Positions 1 to 5,637 of a stretch of 15,567 nucleotides of DNA are shown here, in pieces (within the stretch, counting starts at the first letter, position 1; each line of letters begins with the position of its first letter). Location of the stretch: assembly GCA_900752475.1 (NCBI GenBank), contig CAADVJ010000155.1:1-15567 (forward strand), given 5' to 3'. The notes under the pieces were generated by a model, which saw only the letters and a list, made by a program, of their open reading frames with translations, had not been told where the DNA came from and ran no database searches. This stretch comes from an uncultured Collinsella sp. GTDB lineage: Bacteria > Actinomycetota > Coriobacteriia > Coriobacteriales > Coriobacteriaceae. Position numbers and translations under genes: made by a program.

Positions 1-269
1 GCCGGGGCGCGAGGCGTAGGGACTACCCACACGAACTCACGAAGGCTCCAAAAAGGGACGGGTTTATTTTGGCACGTTTCGGTCGGTATCAGGAAGTGTC
101 AGGGACGGGGCGGCGGCAGGACTCGAGAGCGAAAAGAAGTATCGGGTTTGGTGCGCCCGCTTCTGCCCGTCCCGTGCGCAGACGATACTCGGCTTATCGA
201 CCCGCGATGCAAAGGAGATGCTCGTCCCGCGAGCACTACCGGGAAGGGCTCGCGATTCGAGTCCCCACC
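1..269. other. Non-coding leader upstream of the EIIA gene
   Basis: I see no convincing gene here. An open frame entering from position 69 continues into the EIIA gene, but its N-terminal part is basic, low-complexity and unlike any family. The stretch holds a solo copy of a palindromic repeat arm (48-72). It also has several short complementary segments that could fold: 120-126 with 257-263, 138-144 with 183-189, 152-156 with 176-180, and 228-234 with 248-254. I do not recognise a known RNA class. The fold is only suggestive because each stem is short. Confidence 0.4.
48..72 (+). repeat. Solo arm of the 8130-8200 palindromic repeat
   Basis: These 25 bases match the left arm of the palindrome at 8130-8200 except for one A-to-G change (GGGACGGG here, GGGACAGG there). 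Both share the CCAAAAAGGGAC start and the TTTATTTTGG end. No matching right arm follows within the next 100 bases, so this is a half copy, either a remnant or a degraded element. That two copies lie about 8 kb apart indicates a dispersed repeat family in this genome. Confidence 0.75.
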
Positions 270-298
270 TTAGCATTTGAACCATTTGGCACTATAAT
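270..298 (+). promoter_or_regulatory. Putative sigma70-type promoter of the EIIA gene
   Basis: A perfect -10 hexamer TATAAT lies at 293-298. A 17-base spacer separates it from a weak -35 (TTAGCA, 270-275, four of six consensus bases). Transcription would start near 305, giving a leader of about 43 nt that ends in the GAGGAG ribosome binding site at 335-340. The -10 is convincing and the -35 is not. Confidence 0.55.
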
Positions 299-347
299 CA
301 CCATAGGCATGCGCATAACGTTGCGCTTAATCAAGAGGAGAAAACGT

Positions 348-884
348 ATGGGTCTGTTTGACATGTTTAAGAAGAAGGCTGAGCCTGCCGCTGCTGCAGC
401 TCCCGCTTCCATCTCTGCTTCTGCCGGCGCCGACGTGCTGTGCTCGCCCGTCAAGGGCAAGGTCATCAAGATGGCCGACGTGCCCGATCCCGTCTTTGGT
501 GGCGAGGTTCTGGGCAAGGGCTGCGCCGTGTGGCCCGAGGACGACCTGGTCTACGCTCCCTGCGACGGCAAGGTGACCGTCACCATGGGTCACGCCGTGG
601 GCCTGCAGTCCGATAGCGGCATCGAGGTTCTGGTGCACGTTGGCGTCGATACCGTCAACATGAACGGTGATGGCTTCGAGGGCTTCGTCAAGGCCGACGA
701 CGTTGTGAAGGCTGGCCAGCCCATACTCAAGATCGACCGCGCCAAGATCGCCGCTGCCGGTTACAAGGACTGCGTCGTGGTGGCCGTGTCCAACACCGCC
801 GAGTTTGCCGATGTCGAACTCGCCGTCGAGGCCGACTCCGCTGTCGCCGCCGGTGACGCCATCGTTAAGGTCGTCCGCAAGTAA
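348..884 (+). CDS. crr: PTS glucose-type EIIA component (EIIA-Glc, Crr-like)
   Basis: This 178-residue soluble protein is a phosphocarrier of the sugar phosphotransferase system. It takes phosphate from HPr and passes it to an EIIB domain. The signature HVGVDTV has the phosphorylated His at residue 97, with the second active-site His at 82 (GHAVG). The 15-residue spacing equals that of E. coli Crr His75 and His90. Length is close to the family norm (about 165-170), with an Ala/Ser-rich linker at about 13-27 before the beta-sandwich. The start is the ATG at 348 because GAGGAG lies 7 bases upstream and MGLFDMFKKK is a typical Crr-like N-terminus; the frame stays open further upstream but looks non-coding. 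It is monocistronic, with its own promoter and terminator. No EIIBC is in view, so it probably serves a permease encoded elsewhere and may also act as a regulator. Confidence 0.93.
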   Translation: MGLFDMFKKKAEPAAAAAPASISASAGADVLCSPVKGKVIKMADVPDPVFGGEVLGKGCAVWPEDDLVYAPCDGKVTVTMGHAVGLQSDSGIEVLVHVGVDTVNMNGDGFEGFVKADDVVKAGQPILKIDRAKIAAAGYKDCVVVAVSNTAEFADVELAVEADSAVAAGDAIVKVVRK

Positions 885-910
885 ACTGCGGCATCCAAAG
901 GATGTGCAAG

Positions 911-940
911 GGTGGTCGGGTTATCCGGCCACCTTTTTTA
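911..940 (+). terminator. Rho-independent terminator of the EIIA gene
   Basis: GGTGGTCGG and CCGGCCACC form a 9-bp stem with one G-U wobble around a short loop. A run of seven T follows. It sits 26 bases after the EIIA stop codon and ends that transcript. Confidence 0.88.
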
Positions 941-1025
941 TTGCACCGCGGGGAAGCGTTTTATTGCACGTTGGGCGGGCTTGCAAACCGTTCGGACGCT
1001 AAAACGAACCGACCGCGCCTTCGCG

Positions 1026-1055
1026 TTGCCGAGGGTGTTCATAAGTGGATAGTAT
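1026..1055 (+). promoter_or_regulatory. Possible promoter of the lipoprotein gene
   Basis: TTGCCG (1026-1031) and TAGTAT (1050-1055) are separated by 18 bases. This fits a modest sigma70-type promoter with a leader of about 60 nt. Both hexamers are imperfect, so this is a suggestion only. Its place after the EIIA terminator is consistent with a separate transcription unit. Confidence 0.35.
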
Positions 1056-1120
1056 GGGCTTACTTATTACAACGTGTGCCGCGTCCGGGAAGCGCGGTGC
1101 CGCTCATTGGGAGGAACAAC

Positions 1121-1678
1121 ATGAAAAAGAAGCTGCTGCTTGCGCCCCTCATGGCCGTCTTGGTTGCATGCGTGGTCGTGCTTTCCGGCTGTGGAGGTCC
1201 TTCGGTTGAGGAGCTCATCACCGAGGATCTTACGACGCAGTTTGACGAGGTCAAGAACGGTGGCGACGACTTCCTCTCTGGTCTGGAGGAGGCTTCGGGC
1301 GATGAGTTCGAGCAGCTGGGTATCGATCCCAAGGAGTATGCCAAGACCTATCTCGAGGGCTTTGACTACAAGATCGGCGACGTGACGGTCGACGAGGACA
1401 AGGGTGTCGCGACCGCCGAGGTCTCTATCACCTGCAAGTCCATGAACAAGATTGTCGAGGACTTCTCCACCCAGTATCAGGAGAAGGTCGCCGCGCTTGA
1501 TACGGTTCCTTCCGATGACGAGCTGTACAAGATGGCCGGTCAGGTTATGGTCGATGTGACCAAGGCCACCGAGCCCAGGAAGACCACGGTTATCTTCAAG
1601 TACACCTGCAACGACGACGGCGAGTGGTCTGCCGACGACTCCGTCAACTCCGAGATGATGGATGCAATGCTGAACTAG
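1121..1678 (+). CDS. Small secreted lipoprotein of unknown function
   Basis: This 185-residue protein has a classic lipoprotein signal: MKKK, a hydrophobic stretch at residues 5-21, and the lipobox LSGC with the lipidated Cys at 24. It should be anchored on the outer face of the membrane. The mature part is strongly acidic and lacks further membrane segments. It begins with a likely helical region (about 28-75), followed by alternating beta-like segments, including a stretch around 88-103 with one Cys, and a second Cys near 167. The fold pattern recalls small DUF5105-type lipoproteins common in gut Gram-positives, but I could not confirm the family. The start ATG is preceded by GGGAGGA. It is monocistronic and followed by strong hairpins. 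No substrate or partner can be named. Confidence 0.85.
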   Translation: MKKKLLLAPLMAVLVACVVVLSGCGGPSVEELITEDLTTQFDEVKNGGDDFLSGLEEASGDEFEQLGIDPKEYAKTYLEGFDYKIGDVTVDEDKGVATAEVSITCKSMNKIVEDFSTQYQEKVAALDTVPSDDELYKMAGQVMVDVTKATEPRKTTVIFKYTCNDDGEWSADDSVNSEMMDAMLN

Positions 1679-1696
1679 GGGGTTACGCGGTAGTTC

Positions 1697-1724
1697 GTTA
1701 CGGCGTTTTACCAAACGCCGTAAC
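1697..1724 (+). terminator. Perfect 12-bp hairpin after the lipoprotein gene
   Basis: GTTACGGCGTTT and AAACGCCGTAAC pair perfectly around a TACC loop, 18 bases past the lipoprotein stop. No T-run follows on either strand. It is therefore either a Rho-dependent or RNA-stabilising 3' structure, or a partial terminator working with the larger palindrome just downstream. Confidence 0.5.
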
Positions 1725-1737
1725 TGCTCGACGCTGC

Positions 1738-1836
1738 AAGCCCGCCAGAGCGGCAATCTGCCTTTCAACTTCGGCGGCATGACCAAAAGGTCAATGCCGC
1801 CTTGTTTCAAGGCACCTTGCTCGCTCTGGCGGGCTT
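1738..1836. repeat. Nested palindrome of about 100 nt
   Basis: The outer arms are a perfect 15-bp inverted repeat (1738-1752 with 1822-1836, AAGCCCGCCAGAGCG). Inside is a 6-bp pair (TGCCTT 1759-1764 with AAGGCA 1809-1814). At the centre GGCGGCAT (1773-1780) pairs with ATGCCGCC (1794-1801), and GACC with GGTC (one bulged A) around an AAAA loop. The whole folds as one long hairpin with internal loops. On the plus strand it ends in CTTT, so it may terminate the lipoprotein transcript. The layout also fits a small non-autonomous repeat element. Confidence 0.7.
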
Positions 1837-1933
1837 TCGCTGTCGTTGCCAAAACAACGTCGTTCCCTTGGTTGGCTTAAAGTGGCACTTTTACCTGCGA
1901 CGTTGCCATCGCTGAAGTAGTCATTGGGAAGGC

Positions 1934-1985
1934 GGCAGTTGGGGACGTTCCTTTTCTGCCGGCAGTTGGGGACACTCCTTGTGCC
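1934..1985. repeat. Two tandem GGCAGTTGGGGAC...GCC direct repeats
   Basis: Copy one is 1934-1960 and copy two 1961-1985, directly abutting. They share GGCAGTTGGGGAC, then CGTTCC versus ACTCC, a T-rich middle and a terminal TGCC. Each copy begins GGCA and ends TGCC, so each is itself imperfectly palindromic. Short GGGGAC-type motifs of this kind resemble REP-like intergenic repeats. No transposase is in the window to link them to. Confidence 0.6.
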
Positions 1986-2004
1986 AGCGTTGCATCGAGT
2001 GCTT

Positions 2005-2190
2005 GGGAAACCGCGACCCGGTTTTTGCCCGAATAGTGGGTCGCATTTTCCGGATGGGGTGGGTTGCGGAAAGTGCGACCCGGAATATTGCTCCGAAACG
2101 GGATGCGGTTTCCCTGATGTGCCTCAAACGGAAAGCGCATCCCATTCCGGAGCTTCAAAACGGGATGCGCTTTCCGCGCGGAAGAATTGT
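2005..2190. repeat. Three 62-bp units carrying six 15-bp half-sites in alternating orientation
   Basis: A 15-bp motif, roughly GGGWYGCRBTTTCCS, occurs at 2005-2019 (minus), 2038-2052 (plus), 2067-2081 (minus), 2100-2114 (plus), 2129-2143 (minus) and 2162-2176 (plus). Start-to-start distances are 33, 29, 33, 29 and 33 bases, an exact 62-base period with gaps alternating 18 and 14. The last pair is a perfect 15-bp inverted repeat, and copies two and three match at 14 of 15. The motif drifts along the array from GGGTCGC to GGGATGC. The spacer sequences are much less conserved than the motif, although their lengths are fixed. Confidence 0.8.
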
Positions 2191-2217
2191 CGCAGCTACG
2201 TTAAGCGGTGCTGTTCG

Positions 2218-2886
2218 TTACTCGCCCAGAATCAGCGCCGCGAGCTCTTCCTGGGTGTCCACCACGTAGTCGGCGCCGGCGGCTTCCAGCTCTGCGCGGC
2301 CGCGGAAGCCCCAAGTGACGCCCGCGCTCTTGAGGCCGGCATTGTGACCGGTCAGGACGTCGACATTGGAATCGCCCACATAGAGCGTGGTTGCCGGGTC
2401 GGCGCTCAGCTCCTCCATCACATGCAGCGTGGCGGGCGCTTCGGGCTTGGGCGGAAAAGCGTCGACACGGCCCTGGACCAGCGCAAAGCGGTCGGGACCA
2501 AAGTACTTCTCGATAAGCGGGGCCGCCGAGACGTGGTCCTTGTTGGTGAGCACGGCAAGTTGGATGCCCGCGGCGCGCAGGCGATCGAGCATCTCGATCG
2601 TGCCGGCATAGGGGGCGGTGTGGTCCTCCTTGTGCTCGCCGTAGTAAGCCCTAAACTCGGCAAGCGTCTGCTCAAACATGCGGCCGTCGCCCGCATAGTC
2701 GGCAGGCATAAAGCGCTCAACCAGCTTGAGCATGCCGTTTCCCACCTTATAGCGGTATTCGTCAACAGCAAACGTGGGCCAGCCGTGCATCTCACAGGTA
2801 TGGTTACCGGCGGCCGCCAGGTCCTCGAGCGTGTTGAGGATAGTGCCGTCGAGGTCAAAAATCACATGGGAAAACGCTGCCACCAT
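2218..2886 (-). CDS. HAD-superfamily phosphatase, phosphoglycolate-phosphatase-like
   Basis: This 222-residue cytoplasmic hydrolase has all four HAD motifs. They are DLDGT (residues 11-15, nucleophile Asp11 and acid/base Asp13), Thr114 in LTNKDH, Lys147 in PPKPEAP, and GDSNVD (171-176) for Mg2+. A helical cap (about 18-90) marks subfamily IA, the Gph/PGMB group. The likely substrate is a small phosphomonoester such as 2-phosphoglycolate, but HAD substrates cannot be assigned from sequence alone. The ATG at 2884-2886 was chosen because AGGAG lies 6 bases upstream and the DLDGT motif then sits near the N-terminus. An in-frame start 63 bases further up adds an unrelated extension. It lies 126 bases downstream of hypE on the same strand and may be a read-through member of the hyp unit or separately expressed. 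Confidence 0.9.
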   Translation of the reverse strand: MVAAFSHVIFDLDGTILNTLEDLAAAGNHTCEMHGWPTFAVDEYRYKVGNGMLKLVERFMPADYAGDGRMFEQTLAEFRAYYGEHKEDHTAPYAGTIEMLDRLRAAGIQLAVLTNKDHVSAAPLIEKYFGPDRFALVQGRVDAFPPKPEAPATLHVMEELSADPATTLYVGDSNVDVLTGHNAGLKSAGVTWGFRGRAELEAAGADYVVDTQEELAALILGE

Positions 2887-3012
2887 GGGTGCTCCTGCCG
2901 TTTGAGTAATAAAACGCACTCCATGATACTGGGCCTGCGTATCGGGCACGTTTGGAATCTGAATATCTTTGCCGGCCTTGAACCGCGCTGCGCTAGCCGC
3001 GAGCCTTTGCCG

Positions 3013-4047
3013 TTAGCAAATCCTTGGCAGCTGTTCTCCCACGAGCATGTCGAGGATGCGGGTCGAGCCCCAGCCGGTGCGTACGCGCACGGCGGGTCGA
3101 GCGTCCGATCCAAGCGGCAGCACGCGGCCGATAATCGCGGCGTTCTCGCCGTAGCGGGCAGCACGCATGGCGGCTAGAGCCGCATCGGCCTGCTCGTCCG
3201 GCACCACGGCGACCATCTTGCCCTCGTTTGCCACCTGCAGCACGTCATAGCCGAGCATCTCACAAGCCGCCTGCACATCGGGACGCACGGGCACGGCGTC
3301 CTCATCGACCTCCATCGCAACGCCGCTGGCCTGCGCAAACTCATTGAGCGTGGATGCAAGGCCGCCGCGCGTGGGGTCGCGGAAACAGCGTATGTCGGGG
3401 GCGGCGGTCAGCACGTCGGCTATCAGGTGGTTGAGCGGCGCGGCATCGCTTTCGATGTTGCTCGAAAACGCCAAGCCCTCGCGTTGGCTCATGATGGCGA
3501 TGCCGTGGTCGCCGAGTGTGCCCGACACCAGGATGACATCGCCAGGCTGGCAGTTTGCGCCACTGAGCGCCACACCCGCGGGCACTTCGCCCACGCCGGC
3601 GGTGATGATGTAGACGCCGGCGGCCCCGCCGCGCTCAACCGCTTTGGTGTCGCCGGTGATAATCGCCACGCCCGCCTCGCGCGCCGTCTCGGCCATGGTC
3701 TGCACGATCTGACGCAGCTTGTCCATGGGATAGCCCTCTTCGAGGATAAAGCCGCACGACAGGTAGCGCACGTTGGCACCCGAGGTCGCGACATCGTTGA
3801 CGGTTCCGCACACGGCGAGTCGGCCGATGTTGCCGCCGGGGAAGAACTGCGGCGTCACCACAAAGCTGTCGGTCGACATGGCGATGCGCCCGCTCGCGGG
3901 CAGTGCGGCGACGCCGGCATCGTTGCCCTCGAGCAGCTCGGGCGACCCAAAGGCATCCAAAAAGACCTCGTCGATGATGCGTTTCATCATCTGGCCGCCG
4001 GAGCCGTGACCCAGCAGGACGGTGCTGTCGGTAACGCTATGGGACAT
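3013..4047 (-). CDS. hypE: Hydrogenase maturation protein HypE (carbamoyl dehydratase)
   Basis: HypE accepts a carbamoyl group from HypF on its C-terminal cysteine and dehydrates it with ATP to a thiocyanate. That becomes the CN ligands of the NiFe-hydrogenase iron. At 344 residues it is of usual length and ends in the diagnostic PRIC, the final Cys344 being the acceptor. The PurM/AIRS-like ATP-binding fold is visible in LLGHGSGG (about 11-18), GNDAGV, STDSFVV followed by FFPGGNIGRLAVCGTVNDVA, and the RDPTRGGLA segment. The start ATG has GGAG 8 bases upstream. It is third in hypC-hypD-hypE, 84 bases after hypD with a 9-bp hairpin in the gap. All key residues are present. Confidence 0.97.
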   Translation of the reverse strand: MSHSVTDSTVLLGHGSGGQMMKRIIDEVFLDAFGSPELLEGNDAGVAALPASGRIAMSTDSFVVTPQFFPGGNIGRLAVCGTVNDVATSGANVRYLSCGFILEEGYPMDKLRQIVQTMAETAREAGVAIITGDTKAVERGGAAGVYIITAGVGEVPAGVALSGANCQPGDVILVSGTLGDHGIAIMSQREGLAFSSNIESDAAPLNHLIADVLTAAPDIRCFRDPTRGGLASTLNEFAQASGVAMEVDEDAVPVRPDVQAACEMLGYDVLQVANEGKMVAVVPDEQADAALAAMRAARYGENAAIIGRVLPLGSDARPAVRVRTGWGSTRILDMLVGEQLPRIC

Positions 4048-4103
4048 ATCGAAAACTCCAATCGTGGGTGGAATTATATGGGTGGCGCGCAGCGTCGACC
4101 GGT

Positions 4104-4125
4104 CCGCCGTTCGTTAGAACGGCGG
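4104..4125 (-). other. Hairpin in the hypD-hypE gap
   Basis: CCGCCGTTC and GAACGGCGG form a perfect 9-bp stem around a 4-base loop, just after the hypD stop on the transcribed (minus) strand. No T-run follows it, so it does not look like a full terminator. It may act as a processing or stability element that tunes hypE relative to hypD. Confidence 0.5.
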
Positions 4126-4131
4126 AACCCA

Positions 4132-5244
4132 TTAGCTTCGGTAGCGGAAATATGCTGCGCAGCTGCCCTCGGAGCTCACCATACAGGGGCCGACGGGATG
4201 CTCGGGTGTACAAGCGTGGCCGAACAGAGGGCAGTCGCTTGGTGTAATGGCTCCGCGCAACACGTCGCCGCAGCGGCATCCGCGTGGCTCGACCGTCGGC
4301 TCGATGGGCACGTCAAAGCGCATGCTGGCATCAAAGTACGAAAACTCGGGACGAATGGCGAGTCCCGAAGCCGCAATCGATCCCAATCCGCGCCACGTGG
4401 TGTCGCAGGGCTCAAACACCTGCTCGACCAGCTGGCGCGCCACGGGGTTGCCATCTGCGTTGACGCCACGGCGGTAGGCGTTGTCGATTGCGGGCTGCCC
4501 TTCAACAACCATCTGGACCAGCATGCAGATGCCCTGCAGAATATCGACCGGCTCAAATCCCGTGACCACGCCGGGGGTCTCGAACTCGTCGACTAAAAAC
4601 CCAAAGGGTGCCAGGCCTGTGATGGTAGCGACGTGGCCCGGCAGGATAAAGCCGTCGATAGTGGTCTCGGGATCGTTGGCGATGGCGCGCAGCGCCGGCG
4701 GCGTGGTCTTGTGAGCACAGTAGACCGAGAAGTTCTGGAGCCCGCGCGCGTCGGCCTCCAGGATAGCGGCGGCAATGGTGGGCGTTGTGGTCTCAAAGCC
4801 CACACCCATAAAGATGACCGGGCGTTCGGGATTTTGCTCGGCAATGTCGAGTGCGTCGAGCGGAGAGTAGACGATGCGGATGTCGCGCCCCGCCGCCTTT
4901 TGCGCGGCGAGCGAGGTGGACGATCCGGGCACGCGCATCATGTCGCCAAAGGTGGTGATGATGGCGCCGTCCATGTTGGAAAGCGCGATTGCGTGATCGA
5001 TGTCGCGGTTGGCGGTGACGCAAACGGGGCACCCCGGGCCGCTTAGCAGTTTGAGTCCCGTCGGCATAATGGAGCGAAAGCCATAGCGGCCAATGCTCAC
5101 GGTATGCGTACCGCAGACTTCCATAAGGTTGATGGTGCGGTCGCCGACAAGTTCACGGATGCGTTCGATGAGCTCGCGGGCCAGCTTGGAATCGCGAAAT
5201 GCCGAAAAGTCGATACCGGAGCGAGCCGGCTGTCCGGCCACCAC
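4132..5244 (-). CDS. hypD: Hydrogenase maturation protein HypD
   Basis: HypD is the Fe-S scaffold that, with HypC, assembles the Fe(CN)2CO unit of NiFe-hydrogenases. The 370-residue protein carries the catalytic motifs MEVCGTHT (Cys44) and GPGCPVC (Cys72, Cys75), the YCAHKTTPP segment, and GHVATITG. The C-terminal Cys-rich region (GCRCGD, SDCPLFGHACTPEHPVGPC and GSCAAYF) holds the 4Fe-4S cluster ligands. The start is a GTG at 5242-5244 overlapping the hypC stop by one base (TAGTG), so translation is coupled. No upstream ATG in frame would keep hypC intact. Nothing essential is missing. Confidence 0.97.
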   Translation of the reverse strand: MVAGQPARSGIDFSAFRDSKLARELIERIRELVGDRTINLMEVCGTHTVSIGRYGFRSIMPTGLKLLSGPGCPVCVTANRDIDHAIALSNMDGAIITTFGDMMRVPGSSTSLAAQKAAGRDIRIVYSPLDALDIAEQNPERPVIFMGVGFETTTPTIAAAILEADARGLQNFSVYCAHKTTPPALRAIANDPETTIDGFILPGHVATITGLAPFGFLVDEFETPGVVTGFEPVDILQGICMLVQMVVEGQPAIDNAYRRGVNADGNPVARQLVEQVFEPCDTTWRGLGSIAASGLAIRPEFSYFDASMRFDVPIEPTVEPRGCRCGDVLRGAITPSDCPLFGHACTPEHPVGPCMVSSEGSCAAYFRYRS

Positions 5245-5504
5245 TAGTACGCCTCGGCCGGGTTGCTGGCCAGTTGGTCTTCTTCGACCAGTTCGGTCAT
5301 GGTGTTGACCAGGTCGAGCGTATCCTGCGCCTCCTGCTCGTCGACGATCTGGATGCCAAATCCAGCGTGCACCAGAATATAGTCGCCTACTTGTGCCGTC
5401 GGCACGAGTCGCAGCGACACCGGACGCTCGATGCCCATCATGTCGACGGTGGCCTTGAGGTCGTCGTCGCGTTTGACTACTTTACCGGGAACGGCAAGGC
5501 ACAT
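5244..5504 (-). CDS. hypC: Hydrogenase maturation chaperone HypC/HybG family
   Basis: This 86-residue chaperone begins MCLAVPGKV, the family signature. Cys2 is the residue that binds the iron fragment and contacts HypD and the hydrogenase large-subunit precursor. A typical OB-fold core follows (VGDYILVHAGFGIQIVDE), then an acidic C-terminal helix. RBS AGGGGA lies upstream of the ATG. It is translationally coupled to hypD. A 133-base gap separates it from hypF, with no clear terminator, so all four hyp genes are probably co-transcribed. Confidence 0.96.
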   Translation of the reverse strand: MCLAVPGKVVKRDDDLKATVDMMGIERPVSLRLVPTAQVGDYILVHAGFGIQIVDEQEAQDTLDLVNTMTELVEEDQLASNPAEAY

Positions 5505-5637
5505 ATTGTTCCCCTTTTATACGCTTTGCGCTGGATAGGCGCTTGATAATCCATTGCTTGATGGTAGCGCTCGCGGGGTTCGCGGGCAAACGCGTTACGC
5601 CCGTGAGACAGTTGGCGCGGCGACGAGCGAGATCGGG

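Larger units (their letters stand above)
1679..2217. other. 539-base gene-free island of palindromes and repeats between convergent genes
   Basis: The lipoprotein gene (plus) and the HAD phosphatase gene (minus) converge on this stretch. Open frames crossing it are shadows or low-complexity translations of repeats. It contains, in order, a 12-bp-arm hairpin (1697-1724), a nested palindrome (1738-1836) and a further foldable segment (1844-1905). The latter holds the 8-bp pair 1855-1862 with 1898-1905 around the dyad AAAGTGGCACTTT at 1879-1891. Then come two GGCAGTTGGGGAC repeats (1934-1985) and a six-half-site array (2005-2176). Part of it should terminate both convergent transcripts. Confidence 0.7.

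Noticed and set aside
255..275. tRNA-like 3' end (TTCGAGTCCCC followed by ACCTTAGCA)
   Set aside because: The T-loop sequence is present but the five bases before it cannot pair with those after it, and no matching acceptor or anticodon arm is upstream. At most it is a fossil or attachment remnant, which I cannot support.
69..347. N-terminal extension of the EIIA frame
   Set aside because: The frame is open by chance in G+C-rich DNA. The extension is basic and family-unlike, and the ATG at 348 has a strong RBS and a -10 box that lies inside the would-be extension.
1877..2158. Minus-strand 93-codon frame across the half-site array
   Set aside because: It is the translation of the repeat units. 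There is no good RBS, and its sequence periodicity follows the DNA repeat.
2005..2190. Possible CRISPR array
   Set aside because: The repeats are short, alternate in orientation and drift in sequence. Spacers are 14 and 18 bases, and there are no cas genes.
1924..3177. Long plus-strand open frame of 417 codons
   Set aside because: It starts in repeats and runs antisense through the HAD phosphatase and into hypE, whose motifs are complete on the minus strand. It is a G+C-driven shadow.
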